This document shows positions 36,543 to 45,332 of a stretch of DNA of 64,000 bases, piece by piece. The translations under genes and the position numbers were made by a program. The DNA comes from CAVTWD01 sp963738325. Its GTDB lineage: Bacteria; Actinomycetota; Acidimicrobiia; Acidimicrobiales; Ilumatobacteraceae. Location: contig CAVTWD010000008.1 of the NCBI GenBank assembly GCA_963738325.1, forward strand, positions 485,896 through 549,895. Direction: 5' to 3'. The stretch's first letter is position 1; each line of letters starts with the position of its first letter. The notes beneath the pieces are model-generated. The model ran no database searches and was not told the DNA's origin. It saw only the letters and a program-made list of their open reading frames with translations.

Positions 36543-36856
36543 CGGGCGAGCAGCCCGAGGAGAATGATCGCACCGGCGTAGACACCGCCACCGTAGAGAA
36601 CGAGCCGCAACATCGAGGCGCCCCGGGCGACGAGCACCACTGCGGCTGCCATCGCCAGCACGGTGGGGAGCGCCGAACTCCCGGTCGCCGCGTGCCGTGT
36701 CGAGACGACGATGAGGGCGGTCAGCGCGCCGGTGCCCGCGTGGCGGATCCACCGGTGGCCGCGCTCGGAGAGCGACACGCGCTCCAGCGCCAACAGCGGC
36801 CCGAGACGGAACACGAAGCTGCCCAGGCCGACACCCAGGATCACCAACCAGGTCAT
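36539..36856 (-). CDS. azlD: AzlD-type branched-chain amino acid transporter subunit
   Basis: A 105-residue, four-span protein (TWLVILGVGLGSFVFRLGPLL, RHAGTGALTALIVVST, LPTVLAMAAAVVLVARG). It is the small subunit of AzlCD exporters, which expel branched-chain or other amino acids. The ATG at 36856 overlaps the azlC stop by four bases and its own stop overlaps the regulator start. Length matches the family. Confidence 0.85.
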   Translation of the reverse strand: MTWLVILGVGLGSFVFRLGPLLALERVSLSERGHRWIRHAGTGALTALIVVSTRHAATGSSALPTVLAMAAAVVLVARGASMLRLVLYGGGVYAGAIILLGLLAR

Positions 36857-37569
36857 GACTCGCTCCTTCGAGCCACCATCGATCCGGCCGCGCACCCGGC
36901 GATCACGCCCGCCAGGATGCCTGTACCGGCCGGCCAACCGGAGCTGGCCCAGGCCGCGCCGGCCGCGGCCGCGATCACCCAGCGTGTCGGGCTGGCTCGA
37001 AGCCCGGCGCCGACCAGTCCGAGCAGGCACAGCGGGATGACGATGTCGAGGCGGAACCAGTCGAGCCGCGCCCCGACGATCGCTCCGGCCGCCATCACCG
37101 CCGACCAGCCGGCAACCAACGTGAGCCCGGCACCGAAGAAGTAGCGCCGTTGCTCGCCGCCGTCCGGGCACCACCCGGCGTGCTGCTCGGCGGCCGCCCA
37201 CGTCGGGTCGATGATCAGCCCTGCTGCGGCGACGCGGAACCACCGAGGCTGGTGGGCCCACGTCCGGGCGAGCGACGCGCTGTAGACGACCAGGCGGGCG
37301 TTGATCAGGAGGCCGGCCACGACCGCAGCGAGCACTCCGGCTTCGGGGAGCGTCTGCAGCGCCGCCAGCTGAGCACTGCTGCCGAGGATCAGCCAGCTGC
37401 CCGTCCACCCGGCCAGCGGCGCCCCGGCCGTGGCGGCAGTGGACCCGATGACCAGGGCAAACGGAAGGTAGGCGGCGACGAACGGGAGCGCCGCCAGCGC
37501 GCCCCGGCGGGCCGCGGACGGCCCGGCCCCGTCGGTGGGCACGACGGGGGGTGGGCTGGCGGTCGCCAT
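36853..37569 (-). CDS. azlC: AzlC-type branched-chain amino acid transporter subunit
   Basis: A 238-residue protein with about seven spans. Conserved pieces are LPFVAAYLPFALVIGSTAATAG, SSAQLAALQTLPEAG (Q in the S.Q.A motif), NARLVVYSASLARTW and DPTWAAAEQH. It is the large subunit of the AzlCD exporter. The ATG at 37569 is chosen because it begins just before the first span; upstream in-frame residues are low-complexity. First gene of azlC-azlD-regulator. Confidence 0.88.
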   Translation of the reverse strand: MATASPPPVVPTDGAGPSAARRGALAALPFVAAYLPFALVIGSTAATAGAPLAGWTGSWLILGSSAQLAALQTLPEAGVLAAVVAGLLINARLVVYSASLARTWAHQPRWFRVAAAGLIIDPTWAAAEQHAGWCPDGGEQRRYFFGAGLTLVAGWSAVMAAGAIVGARLDWFRLDIVIPLCLLGLVGAGLRASPTRWVIAAAAGAAWASSGWPAGTGILAGVIAGCAAGSMVARRSES

Positions 37570-37702
37570 GGTTGGTGAGCCTCGAGGCCGCGCCTTCCCT
37601 CGACCTTCCCCCACGCCGAGGGGCGAAGGAATGGGAAGGGAAGACGCCGTCCGTACGGTCGCCTCCGCTCGTCGACCTGACGAGCCGACCCCGAGCCTCG
37701 GC

Positions 37703-38944
37703 ATGACACCGACGACCGAGCCCGAGCAGGAAACGATCGACATGCCCTCCCGCACCCACCCGTCCCCGCTCCGCCGTCCCCCCTCACACGACGTCATCGT
37801 CGTCGGCGGGGGCGCCGTCGGCGCGGCCACCGCCATGCTGTTGGCCCGCGGCGCGCTGCGCACCGTGCTTCTCGGCCCACGGCGACCCGGCCCCGAGCCA
37901 CCGGCCATGCCCACACTGTCGCGTGGCAGCGTGCTGCAGCTGGCCCGCTGGGGGTTGCTCGACGACGTCGTCGCCGCGGGCACCCCGCCGGTGAAGAAGA
38001 TGACGATCCGCTTCCGCGACGAGCAAGCCGTCATCAGCATCAAGCCGTCGCAGGGGATCGATGCGCTCTACGCCCCTCGTCGCGAGTTGCTCGACGCGGT
38101 GCTCACGCAAGCCGCCTGCGCCGCGGGAGCCGAGGTGCACGACGGGGCCTCGGTCGTCGATCTGAGCATGGACGACGGCAGGGTCGTCGGCGTCCGCGCC
38201 CTCACCGCGGCTCGGAAGCGCATCGACCTCCGCGCCCGCCTGGTGGTCGGCGCTGACGGCCTGGGCTCGATCGTGGCCCGCCATACCGCGCCTGCGTTCA
38301 CCCGCGTCGGCCGCCACGCCAGCGCCATGACCTACTCCCACTGGCCCGACGTCGACGTCGACGGCTTCCACTGGAGCCTCCGACCGAACGCCTGCTCGGG
38401 CGTGATCCCGACCAACGGTGGCGCGTACGTGTTCGCCAACACGTCCCCGGCGGGGGCGGGCGACGGTCCCGAGCTCCTCACCGCGCTCGTCGCCGACGGT
38501 ACGCTGGAGTTGGCCGATCGCTTGCGGGGCGTCACCCCGGACCCGCGCACGAGGACATGGAGCGGGCGTCCTGGCTTCGTGCGCCGCGCGCACGGCCCCG
38601 GATGGGCCCTCGTCGGCGACGCCGGCTGCTACCGGGACCCGATCAGCGCTCACGGAATGACCGACGCGCTGCGCGATGCAGAGCTGCTCGCCGACGCGGT
38701 CATGCGCGGCTTCGACAACGGCGCCACGCTCGACGATGCCACGCTCGACCATGCCACGCTCGACCATGCGCTCGCCGAGTACCAGGTCAGCCGCGATCGG
38801 CTCGGACTCCCCCTGTTCGACATCGTCGACCGCATGGCCAGCCACCAGTGGGACGAGGCCGAGATCGCCCACCTCGTGCTGCGACTGAGCTCGGCCATGG
38901 CCGACGAAGTCGAGGCGCTCGCCGCCCTGGGAGCACGATCATGA
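37703..38944 (+). CDS. FAD-dependent monooxygenase
   Basis: A 413-residue flavoprotein hydroxylase of the PHBH/geranylgeranyl-reductase type. The dinucleotide fold is DVIVVGGGAVGAATAMLLARG near residue 30, the second FAD motif is VVGADGLGSIVARHT, and the third is WALVGDAGCYRDPISAHGMTDALRDAEL. Starts at ATG 37703 or 37742; the first leaves a 13-residue leader. Near its C-terminus a 15-bp unit is repeated three times (DATLDHATLDHA). The stop overlaps the next ATG (ATGA), coupling it to a PIG-L deacetylase. Substrate unknown. Confidence 0.85.
   Translation: MTPTTEPEQETIDMPSRTHPSPLRRPPSHDVIVVGGGAVGAATAMLLARGALRTVLLGPRRPGPEPPAMPTLSRGSVLQLARWGLLDDVVAAGTPPVKKMTIRFRDEQAVISIKPSQGIDALYAPRRELLDAVLTQAACAAGAEVHDGASVVDLSMDDGRVVGVRALTAARKRIDLRARLVVGADGLGSIVARHTAPAFTRVGRHASAMTYSHWPDVDVDGFHWSLRPNACSGVIPTNGGAYVFANTSPAGAGDGPELLTALVADGTLELADRLRGVTPDPRTRTWSGRPGFVRRAHGPGWALVGDAGCYRDPISAHGMTDALRDAELLADAVMRGFDNGATLDDATLDHATLDHALAEYQVSRDRLGLPLFDIVDRMASHQWDEAEIAHLVLRLSSAMADEVEALAALGARS
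38723..38767 (+). repeat. Three tandem 15-bp units inside a coding region
   Basis: The unit GCCACGCTCGAC(G/C)AT occurs three times in a row in frame, giving A-T-L-D-(D/H) repeats in a surface helix of the monooxygenase. The copies differ at one base. Confidence 0.85.
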
Positions 38945-39674
38945 CGCGGCGCACGCTCCTCGGCGTCTGGGCTCACCCCGACGACGAGGCCTACCTGTCC
39001 GCCGGCCTCATGGCCGAGTGGCGTCACCGCGGGGATCGCGTCGTGGTCGTGACCGCGACGCTGGGCGAGCACGGCACGAGCGACCCGGTCTCCTGGCCGC
39101 CGGCGCGGCTCGCGGGCATCCGGCAGGCGGAGCTCCGCCACAGCCTGGCGGTCCTCGGGGTCGACGAGGTGCGGCTCCTCGGGTTCGAGGACGGCGGCTG
39201 CTCGAACTGCGATGCGAGCGACATCATCGCCGGTCACATCGCCGAGATCGGGCCCGACCTCATCGTGACCTTCGGACCGGATGGGCTCACCGGCCATCCC
39301 GACCATCGCGCCGTCTGCGATTGGACGACGCGGCGTGGGCCGCCACCCTCCCGTCGGCAACGCTGTGGTACGCGACCGTCACCGCCGAGTTCCACGAGCG
39401 GTGGGGCCCGATCAACGATCTGATCGGGCTGTGGGCCGATCAGCCCGCACCGCCCTGCTGCGCGCCGACCGACCTGGCCCGCCGCACGACACTCTCGGAT
39501 GACTTGCTCGATCTGAAGGTGAGCGCCCTGCGCGCCCATGCCTCGCAGACGGCGCCGCTCATCGAGCTGGTCGGCCGGGCGACCTACCGCGAGTGGTGGC
39601 GCACGGAGTGCTTCCGGTGGGTCCTGCCCGAGGACGAGGGCGCGCTCGCCGTTCTCACCGCCGGCCACGACTGA
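38941..39674 (+). CDS. PIG-L/LmbE family zinc N-deacetylase, one frameshift
   Basis: A second PIG-L enzyme. The first zinc motif is GVWAHPDDEAYLSAG (HPDDE) and the second is DGLTGHPDHRAVCDW (HPDH). It is followed one frame over by AAWAATLPSATLWYATVTAEFHE and the family-type tail FRWVLPEDEGALAVL. One indel is near 39330. The ATG overlaps the monooxygenase stop, so the pair is coupled. A deacetylase acting on an N-acetyl sugar or related amide; the substrate may be made or modified by the flavoenzyme. Confidence 0.82.
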
Positions 39675-39767
39675 CCTCTTCGAGGCAGTACAGCGCCATC
39701 AGCTCGGCGGGGCCGGCGCGGCGCGATCACCACATTGCGCCCGTAGGCTCCTTCCAATGCGGCTCTC

Positions 39768-40178
39768 GTGGCGTGCTTGGCCGGGCCGGCGTCGGTGAGG
39801 AAGAGCAAGCCGGGCGGAGAGCGGGCCCGGCGCTCGTCGGTGGCGGTCCAGGTCGGGCAATTCGCGCTCGCCGGCCTCGTCGCGCTGGCCGTCGTGGGAT
39901 TGGCCACGGCCATCGCGGCGCGCCGCGTCGGCGAGCGCGAAGCCATCACCGAGGCCCCGGCCACCACCACCGCTCGCGCCGAGGGCCTGGTCGCCCCGGT
40001 GCTCACGGAAGGAATCGTCGACGGCGAGCCGGAAGCCGTTGCCGCGGTGGCACGGGTGGTCGAGCTCGGCGTGCTCGACCGCTCGTTGGTGCGGGTGAAG
40101 CTGTGGACCCCGTTGACGGCCGACGCCGACCGACGACACGCCCCGCTGACCGCAGCGCTCGTGCGCCGGGACTCGTAG
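39768..40178 (+). pseudogene. N-terminal fragment of a two-component sensor histidine kinase
   Basis: About 136 codons (VGQFALAGLVALAVVGLAT as the first membrane span, then RRVGEREAITEA and GLVAPVLTEGIVDGEPEAV) match the N-terminal sensor part of a common actinobacterial histidine kinase. The expected continuation (second span, HAMP, His box, ATPase) is missing: after VKLWTPL the frame reads unrelated residues to a TAG at 40176-40178. No response regulator is beside it. A deletion remnant rather than a frameshift. Confidence 0.6.
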
Positions 40179-40603
40179 TGACCGTCGGCGACACCGCCCG
40201 CCGTTCGCGCACCGTGAGACACCTTGATATCGAACTGTTCACCGAGCTGACCGGCGACCGCAACCCGCTCCACTACGACCGCGAGCTGGCCGAGGCGAGC
40301 CGCTTCGGGGGCGTGATCGTGCAAGGCGGGGTCACCACCGGGCTGCTCAACGCCGTCGTCGCCGAGGACCTTCCCGGCCCCGGCAGCGTCTTCCTCCACA
40401 CCGACTGGAGCTTCAAGGGGCCGGTACGGCCGGGCGACACGATCACCGCCGAAGTCGAGGTGCTCGAAGCCCGCGCCGACAAGCCGATCTCACGGCTCCG
40501 CACGACGATCACGAACCAGGATGGGGCGGTCGTCGTCGACGGGACGGCCCTGGTGTGGACCGAGCCGCTCAATCGCTCCGCTCGGCCGGCTCAGGGCTCC
40601 TGA
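40178..40603 (+). CDS. MaoC-like (R)-hydratase
   Basis: A 141-residue hot-dog-fold hydratase (GTG 40178). The active-site block is FTELTGDRNPLHYDRELAEASRFGGVIVQGG, with Asp/His of the D..P.H motif and the FGG.I..G turn. It hydrates trans-2-enoyl-CoA to the (R)-3-hydroxy form. The C-terminus WSFKGPVRPGDTITAEVEV is typical. It overlaps the kinase remnant by one base and the convergent nitrilase gene by 13 bp. Confidence 0.85.
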   Translation: MTVGDTARRSRTVRHLDIELFTELTGDRNPLHYDRELAEASRFGGVIVQGGVTTGLLNAVVAEDLPGPGSVFLHTDWSFKGPVRPGDTITAEVEVLEARADKPISRLRTTITNQDGAVVVDGTALVWTEPLNRSARPAQGS

Positions 40604-41353
40604 CTGCTCGACGCCGGTGGCACCCAGATTCCGCGTTCCTGTAGCAGGCGGATCTGGCGTTGCGTCACCTCTGCCTTGTACTCGGCGTGACGGTACAGCG
40701 CGCGTTCGAGGTAGAGGTTCTTCGGGTAGATCGGCTCCTCGTAGACCATCTGGTACATCTCCGTGCGGAGATCCTTCATCCAGTTGGTCCACGGGCTCGT
40801 GGCTCGGTGATGGCGCAGGGCCTCGATGTTGATCGGGCCGCACACCGACGTCGACACCCCGCCGTACTCCTGCGAACCCACGAGCTGACCGCGGTAGTCG
40901 ACGATCATCGACTTCCCCCCGAAGGTGTCGATCGGCGCCTCGGACGCCGCAGTGAGGTAGTAGGTGCCCATGTTCGGGGCGAGCAGGTACATGTTGTTGT
41001 CGAGGGCGCGAGCGCGGTTCTGGATCTCGAAGTAGTCGTTGGACGCGGCCGGATGCGGGATCGAGGCGCCATAGACGACCTCGGCGCCGTTCATGGCCAA
41101 GGCCCTCGCGTTCTCGGGGTAGGACCCCTCGTTCGCCATCATGATCCCGAGCGAGGTCGAGCACCTCGTCGTTGAAGCCTTGCAACGCGCCTTCCGGCAA
41201 GGCCACGAGGCGCACGGGGAGGTCGAGCGACGCCAACCAGCTCGCCGCTTTCACCATGTGCCGGTGATGCTCGAGGTTCCGCATGATCTCGCCCCGCTCG
41301 GAGATGCCCCACACGGTCGGGACGAGACCAACGGCGTTGTACGGCTCGATCAT
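40591..41353 (-). pseudogene. Carbon-nitrogen hydrolase (nitrilase superfamily) with a central deletion
   Basis: The N-terminal third (MIEPYNAVGLVPTVWG ... VRLVALPEGALQGFNDEVLDL) carries the catalytic Glu region. The C-terminal part (MMANEGSYPENARALAMNGAEVVYGAS ... APNMGTYYLTAASEAPIDTFGGKS) follows one frame over, directly at the join near 41155. About 90-100 codons that should hold the catalytic Lys, and the approach to the Cys site, are missing. The position usually held by Cys reads IMMANEG. The enzyme as written would be inactive. The join falls at a short GCTCG/GACCTCG repeat, compatible with a real deletion or an assembly collapse. Confidence 0.65.
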
Positions 41354-41431
41354 CGCTCCCCCTGTCCCTCGCGCGAAGTGGCGCTCTTGACGGCCGACTG
41401 TCCCACCCAGGACTCGCGCCGGCCGCCCGCC

Positions 41432-41617
41432 CTACTCGGTGATGCGCCGATGAAAACTGGCCGCGCCAACCAGCGTGACCACGATGACAAGCGGCGGCAG
41501 CACGATCCATCCGAGCCCCAGCGTGACCACCGACAGGACGGCTGCCAACAAGAGGACCGTATCGAGCGCGAAGAGCCCGATGCGATAGCCCCTCGAACGG
41601 CCTCGCCGGTCTGTCAC
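41432..41617 (-). CDS. Small two-span membrane protein
   Basis: A 61-residue protein with two hydrophobic segments (LFALDTVLLLAAVLSVVTLGLG and LPPLVIVVTLVGAASF) and a basic N-terminus. The GTG start at 41617 overlaps the stop of the phosphodiester glycosidase gene (GTGA), so it is coupled to it. Function unknown. Confidence 0.6.
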   Translation of the reverse strand: MTDRRGRSRGYRIGLFALDTVLLLAAVLSVVTLGLGWIVLPPLVIVVTLVGAASFHRRITE

Positions 41618-42795
41618 GATCGGCGGAGTACGGCGATGAAGTCGCGATCGTCCGGCGTGAGGTAGCGAGTCGACGGCTTCGCCATATCGGGGAGCAGCTT
41701 CATCGCCGAACGGGCTACCAGCTGGCCCGTTGCGTCGTGGGGGAAGACGTTGAACGAGACCCAGGCGCGGTTGATGTCAAGTTCCATGGCTCTGAGGGCA
41801 CCGGCACGGCGAAGGAGCTCACCGAGGGTCCGCACGCTCAGCCCGTCGCCGGCTGCGTAGATCAGATTGCCTCCGGCATCGACGCCAACCCCTGAGCGCC
41901 ACACGAACAGCGAGTTGCCGAGGGTCTTCCCCCACAGATCGTCCACGTTGTCGTCGATGCCAGGAGCCAGCCGGCCTCGATCGACGATCAGAGCGAGGTT
42001 CTGCCGCACACCGACGACCGACGACGAGAGTGTGGCGTCGCGTCCCCAGGCCTCCACGTCGGCCGTTCCGTCAGCATGGAGGACGAAGGAGGCCGCCCCC
42101 TCGCGCAGGCTTCCCGCCGTCTTCCCGTTCAGGTAGAAGCCCCCACGAGCATCGGCGAGGCGGAACCCCGAGTTGAAGGCGGCCAGCAGTCTCGGGAACA
42201 ACCTCGGCGGTACGCCGTCGCCCCCCGGCCACGGCCCATGGCCCGGCTGCGTGCGCCCCGGCACCAGCCCGATCTCTGTCACCCGCCGATCGATCCAGGC
42301 CAGTGCGGCCACGAGGGTGGTGTGGACAGCATCCGGTCTGAGGTAGGTGACCTCGACGGAGGGAAAGCCTCGGATGAGCGGTCCTACTGGCTGCCATGTA
42401 CCCTCACCCGGGAGCGGGTCGGCCACGGGGGGAACAACGGGCGACGGCCCGCCAATCACCGTGAAGCTGGTGGGCGAGGGCAGCAGCCGGCCCGGCAATG
42501 CCGTGAGCGCGCCGCCCACCTTCGGCTGACGATGCGAGTAGTACCAGCGCTCGATTTGATTGACGACCGCGCCGCCGTTGTGACTCCGCAGCCATTCTAT
42601 GAGCCGCTCGGTCGCGGTCATGTTGCCGGGTCGGGTGAGCTCGGAGAAGAGCGATGACGCCGTGATCAACACCAAGGGCAGGCAAAGCACCGAGAACCAT
42701 CGCACGATGAGACGGACCGGGCCTGGACGGCCCCCGCGACGAGGCGCAGTCGAGCGCTCGTCGCCGGCCCGTTCCTCGTCGGTCCTGCTCAACAC
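41614..42795 (-). CDS. Phosphodiester glycosidase (NAGPA-type) membrane-anchored protein
   Basis: An intact 393-residue protein. One N-terminal span (WFSVLCLPLVLITASSLFS) anchors an extracytoplasmic domain of the NAGPA/phosphodiester-alpha-N-acetylglucosaminidase family. The core motifs are LLAAFNSGFRLADARGGFYLNGK, SLREGAASFVLHADGT, VRQNLALIVDRGRL and the terminal MELDINRAWVSFNVF. The FNSGF and N-rich strands are those of the family, which cleaves GlcNAc-1-phosphodiester links, for example in wall polymers. It is the upstream member of a two-gene unit. Confidence 0.8.
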   Translation of the reverse strand: MLSRTDEERAGDERSTAPRRGGRPGPVRLIVRWFSVLCLPLVLITASSLFSELTRPGNMTATERLIEWLRSHNGGAVVNQIERWYYSHRQPKVGGALTALPGRLLPSPTSFTVIGGPSPVVPPVADPLPGEGTWQPVGPLIRGFPSVEVTYLRPDAVHTTLVAALAWIDRRVTEIGLVPGRTQPGHGPWPGGDGVPPRLFPRLLAAFNSGFRLADARGGFYLNGKTAGSLREGAASFVLHADGTADVEAWGRDATLSSSVVGVRQNLALIVDRGRLAPGIDDNVDDLWGKTLGNSLFVWRSGVGVDAGGNLIYAAGDGLSVRTLGELLRRAGALRAMELDINRAWVSFNVFPHDATGQLVARSAMKLLPDMAKPSTRYLTPDDRDFIAVLRRS

Positions 42796-43070
42796 CGTGC
42801 TGGCATCCGTGTCTCGCTCGGGGGATGGCGGGATCAGCCACGACCCTGCCGGCGGCGCGCCGGCGGTTGGAACGAAAGTCCGCAGGCGCCAGCACCTCCG
42901 AGATGGGACGCGGTTTCGCGGACTCTATGCGGGATGCTGGCGCAGGTGGGGGCATGAGCACAGCCGAGAAACGGCGACATCCATCCGGTCGCTCGTGGCT
43001 CTTACCAACTTCTCACTCCGCCCATATCTCGCCCTTACCCAAGCCCACCCAGAACCGCTGTAAGCGTCGC

Positions 43071-44448
43071 TCAGACCGGGACGATGTTGTCGTTGAGCCG
43101 GAAGAAGTTGTCCGGGTCGCACTTCTGCTTGAGGCCGGCCCGCCGCTCGAGGTTCGGTCCGTAGGCCTGCCTGACCCGGCCCTTGTCGTCGGCGTCGAGA
43201 TGGTTGACGTAGACGCCGTGGCTGTACGGGGCGATCTCGTCCCAGAGGCCCCGGGCCCACGCGATCCCGCCTCGGCCTGCTCGGGCTCGAACCATTGGGC
43301 CAGCGCGTCGAAGTCCCACGACGGCGCGCGGTGAGGGAAGGCGGTGTCCGCCACCGCGACGCGTGTCGCCGCCCCGTGCTGGTGGAAGAACAGCTCGACC
43401 GAGAGTGGCGTGGGCTTCCGGTCGCCCGCGTCGGCGATCTTGGCCAGGACGGGCTCAGGAAAGTCGGTGAAGTGGCCCGACTTCCAGTAGCGCGGCAGCC
43501 GTGTGGCACGGCGTCGTCGAGCATCGAGTGCAGCGCGACATACGGGATCGGCCCTACCATGTCGACGGCCGGCGACGGGCGCGCACGGGAGCGAGGGCCG
43601 CTCGGCGCCGTCGAGCGGGCCGAACCAGCCCGCGACAATCGCCACCAGGGGCTGCATGTCCTCGGGGTTCGGGATCAACCCCGCGAACAGCGACAGCTCG
43701 TCGGGCAGCTCACGGCCCAGCTCCACATACGCGGCGAGGATCTCGCGCGACTGCGCCGCCGGCCACATGATCGGACCGCCGTAGACCATCGGTCCGACCG
43801 GGTGGAGGCGCAGCTCGAACGACGTGGCCACCCCGAAGTTCCCGCCGCCACCCCGCAGGGCCCACAGGAGCTCGGCGTGCTCGCGGTCACTCACCCGCAG
43901 GTAATCGCCCGTGGCGGTGACGAGATCGACCGAGACCAGGTTGTCGCAGGTGAAGCCGTGGAGCGGTGCCAGCCAGCCGAGACCTCCACCCAAGGTGAGA
44001 CCGGCAACGCCCGTGTGCGAGACCGTGCCCCCAGTGGTGGCCAAGCCAAAGGCCTGGGTCTCCTGGTCGACGTCCGACCACAGGCACCCACCGCCCACCC
44101 GCACCGTCGAGAGGGCCGGGTCGACGTGCACCGACCGCATGGCGGAGAGATCGATCATCAGCGCGCCGTCGGCGGTCGCCTTCCCGGCGACGTTGTGGCC
44201 ACCGCCTCGAACCGACACGAGCACGTCGTGCTCGCGAGCGAAGCGCGTCGCGGCCACGACGTCGGCCGCGCCCGCGCACCTGACGATGGCGCCGGGTCGA
44301 GGTCGATCATGGCGTTCCACAGCGCCCGTCGAGCGTCGTAGTCGTCGTCCCCGGGCGTGACCACCTGCCCCCGCACCATCGATTGGAACTGGCTCCAAGC
44401 CGCGTCGTCGATGGAGACGCTGCCGCCCTCGAAGCTCGTGAAGTCCAC
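43071..44448 (-). CDS. FAD-binding oxidoreductase, berberine-bridge type, four frameshifts
   Basis: A BBE/6-hydroxynicotine-oxidase-like flavoprotein of about 460 residues. The FAD-binding N-terminus has RFAREHDVLVSVRGGGHNVAGKA, where the His in GGGHN is the covalent-FAD residue. It continues LSTVRVGGGCLWSDVD, VAGLTLGGGLGWLAPLHGFTCDNL and RGGGGNFGVATSFELRLHPV. The C-terminal BBE domain is YVNHLDADDKGRVRQAYG and the FFRLNDNI end. A GTG at 44448 begins DFTSFEGGSVSIDDAAW. Frame changes fall near 44290, 43590, 43500 and 43265. The bicovalent Cys is not obvious, so the FAD link is probably single. Confidence 0.82.
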
Positions 44449-44583
44449 GGGGCGCCCACCCTTCGTCAGTTGGGGGCAAACCGTATACCCGCGCGCCCGA
44501 ACGGCTCGTCGGGCTCTTACCGTCCGTTGACCTCCGCGTCCTTACCGTCGAAGCGACGCGCGGGCACCGACGAGGAGGACACC

Positions 44584-45327
44584 ATGACCTGGCGAGCAGC
44601 GCTCTTCGGTGGAGCGACGACCCTCGGCGTGGCGGCGGCTTTCCTGCCGACGGCGGCGGCGGCTTCCTGCCCCCTGCCGCAGTTCGGACCCGGCCCGCAC
44701 TACCACCCGAGCATCGATCCCGGCCGCTTCAGCCCGAACATCGCCAACCCCTGGTTCCCGCAGCGACCCGGCACCACCTACCTCTACGTGGGCACCAAGG
44801 ACGGCAAAGCGGCACTCGATGTCGTCGTGCCGTCGTCGCGAACCAAGGTGGTGGACGGGGTGCGCACCCGGGCGGTGGAGGACCGGCTGTACCTTGACGG
44901 CATGCTCGCGGAACGTGCGAGCGACTCCCACGCGGAGGACCCTTGCGGCAACGTGTGGTACTTCGGTGAGGACACGGCCGAGCTCGACGCGCACGGCCAC
45001 GTGGTCGAGACCTCAGGGTTGTTCCACGCCGGCGTGGGCGGGGCCCAGCCGGGTGTCGTCTTCCAGAGCCACCCCCAGCTCCATCGGCGGTTCCGCCAGG
45101 AGTGGCTCGCGGGCGAGGCGGAGGACACGCTCAGCGTGATCGACCTGTCGGGCGCGGTCACCGTCCCCTACGGCCGGTTCGCCCACGCCGTGCGGACACG
45201 CGAGACCACCGCGCTCGAGCCGGGCGTGGTCGACAGCAAGGCATGCGTAGGAGGCATCGGCGAGGTGCTCGAGACGGCGGTCAAGGGCCCGAAGGAGACA
45301 CTGGGCCTCGTGGAGATCATCAGGTAG
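44584..45327 (+). CDS. Secreted protein of unknown function
   Basis: A 247-residue protein with a Sec signal peptide (FGGATTLGVAAAFLPTAAAAS, cleavage near residue 24) and two cysteine pairs. Core motifs are NIANPWFPQRPGTTYLYVGTKDGK, VVPSSRTKVVDGVRTRAVEDRLYLDG, NVWYFGEDTAELD and FRQEWLAGEAEDT. Similar secreted proteins occur widely in actinobacteria with the NPWFP and WYFGE blocks; their role is unknown. It is followed within 6 bp by a broken response regulator. Confidence 0.8.
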   Translation: MTWRAALFGGATTLGVAAAFLPTAAAASCPLPQFGPGPHYHPSIDPGRFSPNIANPWFPQRPGTTYLYVGTKDGKAALDVVVPSSRTKVVDGVRTRAVEDRLYLDGMLAERASDSHAEDPCGNVWYFGEDTAELDAHGHVVETSGLFHAGVGGAQPGVVFQSHPQLHRRFRQEWLAGEAEDTLSVIDLSGAVTVPYGRFAHAVRTRETTALEPGVVDSKACVGGIGEVLETAVKGPKETLGLVEIIR

Positions 45328-45332
45328 CAGCG

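Noticed and set aside
34218..36581. Long plus-strand frames (437 and 343 codons) opposite the large regulator
   Set aside because: The minus strand holds an intact 1057-residue protein with Walker motifs; the antisense frames show none.
38723..38767. CRISPR-like short repeat
   Set aside because: Units are contiguous without spacers and lie in frame inside a gene, so a simple tandem repeat.
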